A stretch of 64,000 nt of DNA from Rosistilla ulvae (GCF_007741475.1 NZ_CP036261.1:7379798-7443797), one strand, 5' to 3'. Numbered from the stretch's first letter, positions 50,928 through 60,659 are shown. The notes: generated from the letters alone by a model not told the origin. A program made the numbers and translations.

Positions 50928-53900
50928 CTAGCGTTCTGGTTTGGCATCGAAGCGGACTAGGTCGCTTCCCGCGGCGGTATAGACAGACCAGAAGTAGGGG
51001 TGGATCCAAACCTCTTTTCGGCCGCCGATGCGACGATCGCGAAGAAACGATCGCTGAGCTCCAGCCAGTGCCGACGCGACCGGTATCCCTTGATTCAGTT
51101 CGGCGAAGAACGCGTTCATCAGCAGCGGGCCGGTTGCGTCGTAGACGTCCCATTGGCCGGAGACAACGGAATTGGCACCCGAGGACAAGAAGGCGCGTTG
51201 CAAACCAAACAAGTCATCGCCGGGCAACGGCGACCGATCCGCCAAGCCCGAAAAACAGGCGCTCATCACCACCACGTCCGCTCCCACTTCGTTGGCGAAC
51301 ACTTCGGATGCCGTCAGGTGCCCGTCGGCGACCTCATCGGCATGGCACAACAAGAAGCTCGACATCGGCGCATCGGCATGATTCATTCCGTGCGTCGCCG
51401 CAAAGAGCATCCCCGGTTGATGCAGCAGCTTCACAACTTCGGATTCCAAAGCCTGATCACCTGTTACGAAAGTTTGCATTTGGTCGCCGAAGTGTTCCTT
51501 CAGATTTTTCAGATCCTGTTCCACTCCGGGCAGCGATGCCGCACCCTCGAATTCCGCGATCCCGATAGCGTGAACCTTCTGAACCCGTCGATCGCGATCG
51601 CGGAACAGTGCCCACGATTCCAACGACGGGGCGTAGGTGATCGCGAGGTCTTGTTCGATCAAAAACTTTGGCATCACCGTCTCGAATCCATCCGCCTTGT
51701 GAACATCCACCTCGGTGACCAACGCGGCAAATGGAAAGTAGTGCAGCACGTGATGCGGGACGATCACAACGGTCTCGGCGGCAGTCAGCTGATTTTGAAT
51801 CGACGGCGGTATCAAGATCGAATAGTAGTCTGCCAATGCGTCTTGCCAGCTGCTGTCGAAGCGGCCCTCGGATTGGTATCGAGCCAACATTTGCTGGGCC
51901 GTGAAATTCATCCCCTGCAGGAACTCAGTGACCTCGGCGATCAGTTGCCTGGGAGCGATCGGATTGCCGTCGCCGTCGACCAGCGGCAAGGCTTGAACTT
52001 CTCCCGCGGCGATCACGAAGACCCAGCTGTTTTCGCTCCCTAGAAAATACTCCAGCCCCACCACGTCATCGGGCCAATGTTCTAGTAGCTCGTCGAGTTC
52101 CGGGCCGTTGTCGTCGATCGCCGCGGACGCGTCGAGGTTTTTCGACATCAGTACATCCTGCAGCGAACGCGCTTTGCCCAGTTCAGCAAACCGCAGGGCT
52201 TCCATCGCATCGCCCTGTTGGATCAGCAGTTCGACGATCTGTTCGTTCACATAGGCTCGTCGTGCAAAGAACCCCGATCGCATCGCACCACTTCGACCAC
52301 TGTCGAACCGTTCTCGCAAGATTTCGGTGAGCAATTGAGAGATCATCAACGAGTTCAGAGGCGTATCGGCAGGGTTCTGCTCTGCCGCCGACGAACCCAA
52401 ACGCAGGTTCATCATGCCGAGCGTTCGGTATCCGCTTTCGATTCCGGGTAGATATCCAATCGCTGTGTAAGCTTTCAGAGCGTCTTGCAGATGGCGACGG
52501 CATGTATCGGCGTCTTCATCGCGAAAGGCTAAGTGAGCGAGGATCTCCGCCGCGGCACCTCGAGTCATCGCGTCGGGATCGTTCTCGCTAGCTGCGGCGG
52601 CAGATTGCCGAGCCGATTCGACGATCCGATCGTGGCCGACGCTGCTGAGTTCGGCTTCATCGCGACACAGCGTTTGGACGATGTCGGCTAACAGCACGTA
52701 GGCTCGGGCGAGATTGACTTGCGTCGCCGCGATCTGTCCCGGCGGCAGCGACTCCGCAAGTTGGAGAGCTTGCTCATATTGTTCGCGTGCCTGTTGCCAC
52801 TGGCCGACCGACAGCAACAGCGGGCTGCTGACACCCGAGGCAGCTTGGATGGCGTAGTTGTACAGGCGGTCTTGAGAACGCAGCAGTAGGAAGTTGGCAT
52901 AGTTGTTGTGCGCGCGAAACCGGTCGGACGCGGGGGCTTCTTGCAGGCATTCGATTGCTTTCGCGAAATGTTCATCCGCCGATGCCGCAGCGGTTGTGTC
53001 GGCAGCGGACTCCGAAAGGATCGTCGCGGTATAGAGATTCGCCAGACCTTGCGCACGTCGGTCCTCGCTCTCCTGGAGCAAGGGTTGCAGCGTCGCTGTC
53101 GCTTCTTGCCAACGATTCTGCAAGATCAAGGACCGGGCTTCGTCGATCGTGGCGATCCCCGTCGGTTGTTCGAGCGTCGACGCGGGCTCTTCTCCTTTTA
53201 ACTGGCGGAGAATCCTGTCGTTCCATTCTCGAAGGTACTGCGCCCAATCCTCTTTGGAGACTTGTTCGGTCAGATCCAACGCATCGCACAGATAAGGCTT
53301 GGGCTTTCCATCCTCGTCGATCGCCGACAGCATTTCGCCGATCGTGAGAACGCGAACCAGCGGATGCGATGATTCGCCCAGCAGGTCGGCCAGCGTCTCG
53401 GATCGCGCCAACATCCACTGGGCGGTCTCTTCATCTTCGACAGTGAACGACGTATTGTTCTTGCCATCGGCGTATCGCAGCGAATAGGTGCCCGGCGGCA
53501 GGCCGTCGGCGAACTGCTGCGGTAGATCGGGAATTTCAGCCCACGACAACTTCGCGACGCCTTCGGCAAGCGGGACTTCCAGTAATGGGTTGTTCCCCTG
53601 GTAGATTGTGATGGAGTCTTGGGGGAAAGCGATCTCGCCTTGTTGCGGCCGCCGACGCAGAGTCAGCTTTCCATCCAAATGCCGGCCTCCGTGGGCGGGC
53701 GTCAAAAATCCCTCCCCGCGAATCACCACCTGCCCCACGATCTGGTCCAAGGAAGATCTGGGGTTGGCATCTGCGGAAGCTGCCACAGGATTCGAATCCC
53801 GCGTCATCTGGATGTCGAACGATCGCGTTGCCGCAGCCAATGGAGCGGTTGCATCGGGCGAACCGATCACCCATCGATCGATCCCGTTCTGGCTCCAGAT

Positions 53901-54068
53901 CGTCAGCGCCCCGCTGTTTTGATCGAGCGCTTCCGCGCGCGGCAACGTCTCCAACTGGACATCCTTGTCGCCCAAGCGAAAGACGATCGCGAGATCCTCT
54001 TGCCCGGCCGCCGTTTGGATCGTCAGCAGGGATAAAAATCCCAAACTCCAAATTTTGCAGTGATTCAT
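50928..54068 (-). CDS. Secreted CHAT-domain protease with N-terminal beta domain and helical repeats
   Basis: 1046 residues from ATG 54068 (GAGGGG upstream). The signal peptide is IWSLGFLSLLTIQTAAG. The first 250 residues are beta-rich (VFRLGDKDVQLETLPRAEAL, YQGNNPLLEVPLAEGVAKLS), then helical TPR-like repeats run from about 310 to 640. The CHAT domain (about 700-1046) has the catalytic His in FAATHGMNHAD and catalytic Cys in VVMSACFSGLADRSPLPGDD, with GANSVVSGQWDVYD. It differs from the operon CHAT in the Cys loop (SACFSG in place of SACETG), so the two are distant paralogues. It is the most upstream member of the co-directional cluster, with its own promoter region. Confidence 0.88.
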   Translation of the reverse strand: MNHCKIWSLGFLSLLTIQTAAGQEDLAIVFRLGDKDVQLETLPRAEALDQNSGALTIWSQNGIDRWVIGSPDATAPLAAATRSFDIQMTRDSNPVAASADANPRSSLDQIVGQVVIRGEGFLTPAHGGRHLDGKLTLRRRPQQGEIAFPQDSITIYQGNNPLLEVPLAEGVAKLSWAEIPDLPQQFADGLPPGTYSLRYADGKNNTSFTVEDEETAQWMLARSETLADLLGESSHPLVRVLTIGEMLSAIDEDGKPKPYLCDALDLTEQVSKEDWAQYLREWNDRILRQLKGEEPASTLEQPTGIATIDEARSLILQNRWQEATATLQPLLQESEDRRAQGLANLYTATILSESAADTTAAASADEHFAKAIECLQEAPASDRFRAHNNYANFLLLRSQDRLYNYAIQAASGVSSPLLLSVGQWQQAREQYEQALQLAESLPPGQIAATQVNLARAYVLLADIVQTLCRDEAELSSVGHDRIVESARQSAAAASENDPDAMTRGAAAEILAHLAFRDEDADTCRRHLQDALKAYTAIGYLPGIESGYRTLGMMNLRLGSSAAEQNPADTPLNSLMISQLLTEILRERFDSGRSGAMRSGFFARRAYVNEQIVELLIQQGDAMEALRFAELGKARSLQDVLMSKNLDASAAIDDNGPELDELLEHWPDDVVGLEYFLGSENSWVFVIAAGEVQALPLVDGDGNPIAPRQLIAEVTEFLQGMNFTAQQMLARYQSEGRFDSSWQDALADYYSILIPPSIQNQLTAAETVVIVPHHVLHYFPFAALVTEVDVHKADGFETVMPKFLIEQDLAITYAPSLESWALFRDRDRRVQKVHAIGIAEFEGAASLPGVEQDLKNLKEHFGDQMQTFVTGDQALESEVVKLLHQPGMLFAATHGMNHADAPMSSFLLCHADEVADGHLTASEVFANEVGADVVVMSACFSGLADRSPLPGDDLFGLQRAFLSSGANSVVSGQWDVYDATGPLLMNAFFAELNQGIPVASALAGAQRSFLRDRRIGGRKEVWIHPYFWSVYTAAGSDLVRFDAKPER

Positions 54069-54514
54069 TGCAGCCCCTCTCTGATCCCTTGTTCTCCGCG
54101 CACACCGCGACTCGCAACGATCCTCGTCCAATGGAGATACGATATCGCGATCGATCCGGACAGCATTCTTTCCAGAAACTCCCGATTCCAACAGATGCCT
54201 TGTCGGCGCAGGCGGTCATGCCGCATCGTACCAACGATTCGATGTTGGCGTTTGATCTGCAGATGCCCCAGGGAATGGCTAATCCGCGTGACGGCGGATC
54301 GTTGCCACCACACGCTACTGTTTGCTCCCCTTTCGACGCTGGCGTAAGATCTGTATTCGTCGTCAAAAACTGCCAGGTTACAGAGCCCGCGCGGGAACCC
54401 CATAGGTTTCGCTCCCCTCTCTTTTTGTAGAATCCGCAGCCTAGGTGGTGCTCCGATTCGGCGCAGCAGCGATTGTGACCGTTGTCTGTCTTCCCATCCA
54501 CAGGCCCAATCTAA
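54069..54514. promoter_or_regulatory. Divergent intergenic region
   Basis: About 445 bases between the minus-strand CHAT gene and the plus-strand metallophosphoesterase gene; it must hold both promoters. No gene or strong repeat is recognised. Confidence 0.4.
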
Positions 54515-55492
54515 ATGCGAATCCACCAGAAACTCTTGATCCTTTTACCGCTCGTTATCACGACACCGATGGCGAATCTTTGCTCGGCACAGGAACTTGC
54601 CGGTGCGTCCACCGGCCGATTTCAACAGGCGGCCGATCGAACGTTTAAAGCCTTCGATCGCGAGGAGGAACAAACGTGGCAGCGGCCGTTCTTCTTTATG
54701 CAAATGGCCGATACGCAGTATGGCTTCTTCAGCGGCAACAAGGGGTTCGAGCAAGAGGTCGATCTGGTGCACCGGGCTGTCGAGCATATCAACCGCCTGC
54801 GGCCGCGGTTTGTGATCGTCTGTGGCGATTTGACAAATGCGACGCCAGAGCATCCGCGTTATCGCGAACAGGTAGCCCAGTACCATCGCGACTTTTCCCA
54901 AGTCGATGCGGAGATCCCGTTGGTCTGCGTGTGTGGGAATCACGACGTCGGCAACCGACCTACTGCCCAGTCAATCGCCCGTTACAAGGAGAACTTTGGC
55001 GACGACTATTTTTCGTTTTGGGTCGGCGGTGTCTGCAACATCGTCCTCAACTCCAGCGTCCTCAAAGATCTCGAAGGGGCTCCCGAGGTCTTGGCCGCTC
55101 AGCAAACGTGGCTCCAGCAACAACTGCAAGAAGCAAACGCGGCAAAGGCGAAACACATCCTGATGTTTCAACATCACCCGCTCTTTCTGGCGGAAGAGGA
55201 TGAGCCCGATCAATACTTCAACATTCCGCTGCAGCGGCGTACCCCTTTGCTGGCCCAACTGAAGCAGGCCGATGTCCGCGCGGTCTTCGCCGGACATTAC
55301 CACCGCAACGCTTACGGCACCGCCGGATCGATGGAAATGATCACCACCGGTCCCGTCGGCCGTCCGCTGGGGAAGGACCCGTCGGGCTTTCGCATCGTGA
55401 CGGTGCTTGAGACCGGAATCGAACATCGATACTGGGGAATGGACGACGTCCCAGAAAAGATCGAACTCGAGACGACGTCCGACGCGCGATAG
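54515..55492 (+). CDS. Secreted metallophosphoesterase (CPPED1-like)
   Basis: The protein has 325 residues. The signal peptide is LLILLPLVITTPMANLCSA. The calcineurin-like metal motifs appear in order: QMADTQYG, VIVCGDLTNA, CGNHDVGN, FQHHPLF and FAGHYHRNAYG. The QMADTQ variant of the first motif and the SFWVGGV stretch resemble CPPED1-type phosphatases. It would hydrolyse phosphomonoesters, perhaps phosphoproteins, outside the cytoplasm. It is divergent from the CHAT protease gene and 215 bases upstream of the Bat operon. Confidence 0.85.
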   Translation: MRIHQKLLILLPLVITTPMANLCSAQELAGASTGRFQQAADRTFKAFDREEEQTWQRPFFFMQMADTQYGFFSGNKGFEQEVDLVHRAVEHINRLRPRFVIVCGDLTNATPEHPRYREQVAQYHRDFSQVDAEIPLVCVCGNHDVGNRPTAQSIARYKENFGDDYFSFWVGGVCNIVLNSSVLKDLEGAPEVLAAQQTWLQQQLQEANAAKAKHILMFQHHPLFLAEEDEPDQYFNIPLQRRTPLLAQLKQADVRAVFAGHYHRNAYGTAGSMEMITTGPVGRPLGKDPSGFRIVTVLETGIEHRYWGMDDVPEKIELETTSDAR

Positions 55493-55707
55493 GTCTGCCG
55501 CACGTCGTTGTTGCTGCAAAATTGAATGCGACTCGGCACCGGTTGCGAATCCATATCGATAAATTGTTCTGTCGTTGTAGCCACCGCGCGGTGGGGCGTT
55601 AAACTGACAACCTCGAAGCCCCAAAGTCGAGGCGCAAACACGCCGCTCCATTGAAGTACGTCTCTTCGGGGCGCGGGTGGTGAATTCTCTGGAAATGCAT
55701 GGAGTGA

Positions 55708-56670
55708 ATGATGGAGCCGCGCGAGGCAATTCTGAAAATTTCCGCTGCCATGAATGCGGCGGTGATCGGCCAGCAGGAAGTGGTGGAACGGATCCTGATC
55801 GCGCTGTTGGCCGACGGGCACGTGCTGATGGAAGGTTTTCCCGGCACGGCGAAAACTCGGTCGGTCAAGACGTTGTCGAAGCTTGTCGAAAGCGATTTCG
55901 GCCGCGTCCAATTCACTCCCGATCTGCTCCCTTCGGATGTCACCGGATCGGAGATCTACCGCGAGCAGGACGGATCGTTTGAGTTCCAACCCGGACCGAT
56001 CTTCGGCAATCTGATCCTCGCAGATGAGATCAACCGGGCTCCGGCAAAGGTCCAATCGGCGCTGCTCGAAGCGATGGAAGAACGCCAGGTGACCGTCGCT
56101 GCCAAGACGCACGCGCTGCCCGAGTTGTTCCTTGTCCTGGCGACGCAAAACCCGATCGAGCAAGAGGGGACGTATCCGCTGCCCGAAGCCCAGATGGACC
56201 GTTTCCTGTTGTACGTTCGCGTCGATTACCCGGTCGGCGACAACGAAACCGCGATCCTGCGACTGGTCCGCGGCGAAAAGTCGGGGGCAGCGGCTGAGCC
56301 GATCGCACCGCTGTCGCAAGATGTGATCTTCGCGGCCAGAAAAGAGGTCTATGCGGTGCACGTCGCCGAGCCGGCGGAGAAGTATATCGTCGACCTGATC
56401 CTCGCCACGCGGAATCCGAAGCAGTACGGCGATCAACTGGCGCGATGGATTCGCTTGGGAGCGAGTCCGCGGGGAACGTTGGCACTGGACGCCGCCGCGC
56501 GGGCCCACGCTTGGTTGCAGGGGCAGGATTTCGTCTCGCCCGACAATATCCGCGCCGTCGCCGCTGCCTGCTTGGCGCATCGCATCCACTTGACCTACGA
56601 AGCCGAAGCGGCGGGGGTTACGCGGGTCGAAGTGATCGAAGAACTGTTGAAGAACGTCGTCCCTGTATGA
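55708..56670 (+). CDS. MoxR-type AAA+ ATPase
   Basis: The protein has 320 residues. Walker A is EGFPGTAKTRSVK, Walker B is LILADEINRAPAKVQSALLE, and the sensor region is LATQNPIEQEGTYPLPEAQM with DRF as arginine-finger area. The C-terminal lid is AARAHAWLQGQDFVSPDNI. MoxR ATPases act as chaperones that insert metal or assemble VWA-protein complexes, and typically lead a Bat operon as here. Its stop overlaps the start of the DUF58 gene (ATGA). Either ATG 55708 or 55711 may serve as start. Confidence 0.92.
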   Translation: MMEPREAILKISAAMNAAVIGQQEVVERILIALLADGHVLMEGFPGTAKTRSVKTLSKLVESDFGRVQFTPDLLPSDVTGSEIYREQDGSFEFQPGPIFGNLILADEINRAPAKVQSALLEAMEERQVTVAAKTHALPELFLVLATQNPIEQEGTYPLPEAQMDRFLLYVRVDYPVGDNETAILRLVRGEKSGAAAEPIAPLSQDVIFAARKEVYAVHVAEPAEKYIVDLILATRNPKQYGDQLARWIRLGASPRGTLALDAAARAHAWLQGQDFVSPDNIRAVAAACLAHRIHLTYEAEAAGVTRVEVIEELLKNVVPV

Positions 56671-57614
56671 GCCAGCCGATGAAAGCCCGGGTGACGATTA
56701 CGCTCGAAGACTTAATGATGCTCAAAGCCGATGCGCGAGGCTTTTCGTTGACGCCTCGCCAGCCGGTCGGTTCGCTGCTGGCCGGTCGGCACGCTTCGCG
56801 GCTGCGCGGACGGGGGCTGATGTTCGAAGAACTGCGTCATTATCACCAAGGGGACGACATCCGGTTGATGGACTGGAAAGCGACAGCACGGCTGCGATCG
56901 CCCCACGTCCGAGTCTATTCCGAAGAACGCGAGCGGCCCGTTTTGATGGTCGTCGATCAACGGTCGCCGATGTTTTTTGGCAGCCGCCGGGCGATGAAGT
57001 CGGTCGCGGCGGCAGAGGTTGCGGCGTTGGGAGCTTGGCGTGCCTTGGACAGTGGCGACCGCGTCGGTGGACTGGTATTCAACGACCACGAAATCGCCGA
57101 GGTGCGTCCGCATCGCAGCCAAAATCGCGTGCTGCAATTGTTCCACCAAGTCGTCCGATTGAACGGTCAGCTAGCAGATCCAAGCGCCAAGCAAAACGAA
57201 ACCGATGCCGGCAATCAACCGATCCAACTGAACGCCGTTCTGGAACATGCGCTGCAGGTCGTGAAGCACGATCATTTGGTCGTCGTGATCAGCGATCTCG
57301 ACGGTGCCGACGACCAAACGCAACAACTGACCAGCCGGTTGGCGGCGCACAACGATGTCTTAATCGTGGCGGTCTACGATCCGCTGGGGATCTCGATCAA
57401 CGGGGCTCCAGGAATGCTGGCCCATGATCGCGGCCGGGTTTGGGAAATCTCGAACAGCCCCGGTTTTCGGGACGAATTCCAAGCCACGTTTCAACGGCTG
57501 CTGGATCATTGGAAAGAGATCTTTCACGGCTTGCGAGTCCCGGTGTTGCCGATCTCCACCGCCTCGCCCGTCGCTCCGCAGATCCGATCCCTCTTTGGCA
57601 ATCAATCACGGTAA
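56667..57614 (+). CDS. DUF58-family protein of the Bat operon
   Basis: 315 residues from ATG 56667, four-base overlap with moxR. The DUF58 signature is present: GRGLMFEELRHYHQGDDIRLMDWKATAR, with a degenerate VWA-like fold after it (VLMVVDQRSPM, VVVISDLDGAD). DUF58 proteins accompany MoxR and are thought to be its partner or substrate. No membrane helix is seen, unlike longer homologues. The frame is open upstream to 56445, but those codons lie inside moxR. Confidence 0.9.
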   Translation: MSQPMKARVTITLEDLMMLKADARGFSLTPRQPVGSLLAGRHASRLRGRGLMFEELRHYHQGDDIRLMDWKATARLRSPHVRVYSEERERPVLMVVDQRSPMFFGSRRAMKSVAAAEVAALGAWRALDSGDRVGGLVFNDHEIAEVRPHRSQNRVLQLFHQVVRLNGQLADPSAKQNETDAGNQPIQLNAVLEHALQVVKHDHLVVVISDLDGADDQTQQLTSRLAAHNDVLIVAVYDPLGISINGAPGMLAHDRGRVWEISNSPGFRDEFQATFQRLLDHWKEIFHGLRVPVLPISTASPVAPQIRSLFGNQSR

Positions 57615-57616
57615 CG

Positions 57617-58102
57617 ATGGACGACGCAACTAGCCTAGACCGTTTGCACGATATCGTCGTTCCGCCAGAGGTCCCTTGGTGGCCGCCGGCTCCGGGCTGG
57701 TACGCCGTGATGATCCTGGTCGCCGCAGGCGTGTTGGCGATTGCCTATCGCGCGTGGCGTCATTGGCAAGCGAATCGCTATCGGCGGGCGGCATTGCAAG
57801 AATTGCAGTCGGCCGATTCCGCGGCGGCCATTTCGGAGATCTTGCGTCGAACCTCGCTGGCGATCCAACCGCGAAGCGAGATCGCGGATTTGGTCGGTGA
57901 TCGTTGGGCGGCTTGGTTAGCCGAAGCCGCTCCACTGCCGATGCCGCCCCAGGTCCGCGAGCAATTGGCATCGGCGATCTATCGCAAATCGGAAACGACC
58001 GGCGAACTGAATTCGCTACGGGAATACGCCAGCGGCTGGATTCAAACGCACGAGACTCCGGCCGCCACGAACTCATTGCCGGAGGACCGCCACGGATGCT
58101 GA
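57617..58102 (+). CDS. DUF4381-family membrane protein of the Bat operon
   Basis: 161 residues from ATG 57617, two bases after the DUF58 stop. It has an N-terminal PPEVPWWPPAPGWYAVMIL motif typical of DUF4381, one membrane helix (VMILVAAGVLAIAYRAW) and a helical cytoplasmic part (LQSADSAAAISEILRRTSLA). Its end overlaps the next start by seven bases. Function unknown; always found with MoxR/VWA genes. Confidence 0.85.
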   Translation: MDDATSLDRLHDIVVPPEVPWWPPAPGWYAVMILVAAGVLAIAYRAWRHWQANRYRRAALQELQSADSAAAISEILRRTSLAIQPRSEIADLVGDRWAAWLAEAAPLPMPPQVREQLASAIYRKSETTGELNSLREYASGWIQTHETPAATNSLPEDRHGC

Positions 58103-59133
58103 CCTTCGACTACCTCTGGGTTTTTCTGCTGTTTCCGCTGCCGTGGTTGTTGCGCGCGTTGCTGCCGCCACGCCAGTCACAACAAGTATCGGTACGCGTT
58201 CCGTTTGGCAATCGCCTTGCCGAAGCGATGTCCCGCAGTCCCGTTGCCGTGATCGCTGCGGCAGCGCCGACGCGTTGGATTCTGCCAGCAATTCTTTGGA
58301 CGCTGGTCCTCGCCGCCGCCGCGCGGCCACAGTGGATCGAGCCGCCGATCACCAAGGAACTGCCAACGCGCGATCTTCTGCTGTTGGTCGATCTGTCGGG
58401 ATCGATGGACCAAAAAGACTTTACGAATAAGAGCGGTCAGAAAGTCGATCGGCTGGCGGCGGTCAAAGAGGTGCTGGGAGAGTTTCTCGACCGGCGTCAG
58501 GGAGATCGCGTCGGGTTAGTCGTCTTCGGCGACGCGGCTTATTTGCAAGCTCCGTTTTCGACCGACCTCGAGTTATCGCGTCGCTTGTTGGACGAATGCC
58601 AAGTCGGCATGGCGGGGCCGCGGACCGCGTTGGGAGACGCCATCGGTTTGGGAGTTGGTTTGTTTGACGAGAGCGATGCGCAGGCGAAGACGATCATCGC
58701 GCTGACCGATGGAAACGACACCAAGAGCAAGATTCCGCCGATCGAAGCGGCACGCGTCGCGGCGCAACGCGACATCCACATTCATACCGTCGCGATCGGC
58801 GATCCGACGACGGTCGGCGAGGATGTGTTGGACGAACAAGCGCTCCGCGACGTCGCCTCGGCCACCGGCGGGTCCTACTTTTTTGCTGCCGATCGAAAGA
58901 GCTTGGTGGGGATCTACGACGAATTGGACAAAATCGAAACTCGGAAAGTCAAAACGGTCAGCCATCGCCCACGCACCGATATTTACTACGTGCCGCTAGC
59001 GGTGGCGCTGCTGCTTTCGATGGCCAGCAAGTTTGCCGCCGCCCTCTCCCGCCGGACTCCGCCGGAACTGGCCGCCCAAACGACAAGGGTCCACGTCAAT
59101 CCGATCACTGGCAGTTTGGAGGTCGACGGATGA
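58096..59133 (+). CDS. batA: VWA-domain membrane protein, BatA-like
   Basis: 345 residues from ATG 58096, with GGAGG upstream inside the previous gene. N-terminal helices (YLWVFLLFPLPWLLRALL, ILPAILWTLVLAAAA) bracket a short loop. The VWA domain has an intact metal site: LLLVDLSGSMDQKDF (DxSxS), then GPRTALGDAIGLG (Thr) and ALTDGNDTKSK (Asp). A C-terminal helix (YVPLAVALLLSMASKFAAAL) closes it. BatA/BatB proteins form complexes linked to oxidative and envelope stress tolerance. Confidence 0.9.
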   Translation: MLTFDYLWVFLLFPLPWLLRALLPPRQSQQVSVRVPFGNRLAEAMSRSPVAVIAAAAPTRWILPAILWTLVLAAAARPQWIEPPITKELPTRDLLLLVDLSGSMDQKDFTNKSGQKVDRLAAVKEVLGEFLDRRQGDRVGLVVFGDAAYLQAPFSTDLELSRRLLDECQVGMAGPRTALGDAIGLGVGLFDESDAQAKTIIALTDGNDTKSKIPPIEAARVAAQRDIHIHTVAIGDPTTVGEDVLDEQALRDVASATGGSYFFAADRKSLVGIYDELDKIETRKVKTVSHRPRTDIYYVPLAVALLLSMASKFAAALSRRTPPELAAQTTRVHVNPITGSLEVDG

Positions 59134-60062
59134 TGGGACTCTTGCACAACTTGCATTTCGTCCGCCCACTTGCCCTGGGGATGATTCCAATCGCGATTGC
59201 GGTCTGGTGGTATTGGCAGCGACAGCTCGATCCGCTGCGCGGTTGGCGGCAACAGATCGACCCCGATCTGTTGGAAGCATTGGTTGACGATCGCGATGCG
59301 AAACGCGATCCGCTGCGTTATGCGATGTTGGCCGCTTGGATCGTCGCTGCGATCGCGATCGCAGGACCAACCTGGAAACTGGAACCCAATCCATTCGCCG
59401 AAGACGCACCGCCCTTGGTGATCGTCTTAAAAGCGGGCGAGAGCATGTTGAAGACCAACCCTTCGCCATCTCGGATGGAGCGTGCTCAACTGAAAATCGT
59501 CGATCTAGCGAAGGCGCGCAAGGGAGATCCGTTGGGACTGCTCGCTTATTCCGGTTCGGCCCACCTGGTCCTTCCGCCGACGCAAGACACCGCCGTGATC
59601 GGTGAGATGGCGGCGGAGATCAGCCCCGATGTGATGCCCGTTCCTGGGGATCGATTGGATTTGGCGATCGCGGCAGCGGGCGGCTTGTTGCGAGAACAGG
59701 GATCGGGTGGCTCGCTGTTGGTCGTCGCCGATGCCGCAGAGATCGATCCGTCGGAAGTGGCCAAAGCCCATCGTTCGATCGGATCGCCGCCAATAGAGTT
59801 CCTTGCTTTGACCGATCCCGATTCTGCGGAGACGAAAACGCTTCGCGACGTCGCTGCGGCGATCGGTGGTTCGGTCGAATCGCTTTCGATCGAAGACGAC
59901 GACATCCAAAAGATCCTCAGCTTCGCTCAACGTCGCGCCGCCGCAGGCGTCTCGGGCGAGAGCAACCGCTGGCAGGAGGCCGGTTATTGGTTGACGCCGC
60001 TGTTGGCTTTGTTTGTCGCCGTATCGTTTCGACGTCAAAAATCTTCGCAGCCCAAGGAGTAG
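59130..60062 (+). CDS. batB: VWA-like membrane protein, BatB-like, with a lost metal site
   Basis: 310 residues, four-base overlap with batA. Its layout is the same as BatA: two N-terminal helices (FVRPLALGMIPIAIAVWWYW, YAMLAAWIVAAIAIAGP), VWA-like domain and C-terminal helix (WLTPLLALFVAVSFRR). The metal motif that should read DxSxS is VIVLKAGESMLKTN, so the first Asp is gone. The rest of the fold is kept (GLLAYSGSAHLVLPPTQDT). It likely binds partners without a metal ion. Confidence 0.85.
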   Translation: MMGLLHNLHFVRPLALGMIPIAIAVWWYWQRQLDPLRGWRQQIDPDLLEALVDDRDAKRDPLRYAMLAAWIVAAIAIAGPTWKLEPNPFAEDAPPLVIVLKAGESMLKTNPSPSRMERAQLKIVDLAKARKGDPLGLLAYSGSAHLVLPPTQDTAVIGEMAAEISPDVMPVPGDRLDLAIAAAGGLLREQGSGGSLLVVADAAEIDPSEVAKAHRSIGSPPIEFLALTDPDSAETKTLRDVAAAIGGSVESLSIEDDDIQKILSFAQRRAAAGVSGESNRWQEAGYWLTPLLALFVAVSFRRQKSSQPKE

Positions 60063-60065
60063 CCC

Positions 60066-60659
60066 GTGATGATTTGGAAAACCGGAGCTGCGGTGGTCGC
60101 CATCTCTTGGATCGGTCTTTGGATGACCGGCGATCAGCATGGCGATCGCTTGATGCAAGCGGAAAAATTTGCCGACGCAGCGGCCGTTTACAACGATCCA
60201 ATGCGGCAGGGAGTCGCTTGGTATCGCGCGGGGGAATTCGAAAAAGCGACTCAATCGTTTGCTCGCGTCGCAACGCCCGAAGCGCAATTCAACCAAGGAA
60301 ACTGTTGGGTGATGTTGGGTAAATACGACAAAGCGGTCGCCAGTTATGATCAAGCGATCGACCAACGCCCCGATTGGACGCAGGCGCTAGAGAATCGCGA
60401 CCTCGCCGCCGCGCGAGCCAAGATGCTCGAATTGAAAGGGGGCGATCTGGGCGATCAGCAGGTTGGAGCCGACAAGATCGTCTTCGATAAAAAGAAGGAC
60501 GATCAGGGACAGGAGACTGAAATCGCGGGGGACCAAGCGGCGTCGGACGCTACGGTTCAAGCGGTCTGGTTGCGCCAAGTGCAAACCAAACCGGCCGATT
60601 TCCTGAGGTCGAAGTTCGCGTTCCAACAAGCGGAACAAGACGCAGGAGAGACGCAATGA
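60066..60659 (+). CDS. batC: TPR protein, BatC-like
   Basis: The protein has 197 residues: an N-terminal signal/anchor helix (GAAVVAISWIGLWM), then TPR-like repeats (AEKFADAAAVYNDPMRQGVA, AGEFEKATQSFARVATPEAQ, LGKYDKAVASYDQAIDQRPD) and a charged tail with a Lys/Asp/Gln-rich stretch. The QFNQGNCWVMLGKYDKA segment is the BatC signature. It overlaps the batD start by four bases. It probably presents the VWA proteins to each other. Confidence 0.85.
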   Translation: MMIWKTGAAVVAISWIGLWMTGDQHGDRLMQAEKFADAAAVYNDPMRQGVAWYRAGEFEKATQSFARVATPEAQFNQGNCWVMLGKYDKAVASYDQAIDQRPDWTQALENRDLAAARAKMLELKGGDLGDQQVGADKIVFDKKKDDQGQETEIAGDQAASDATVQAVWLRQVQTKPADFLRSKFAFQQAEQDAGETQ

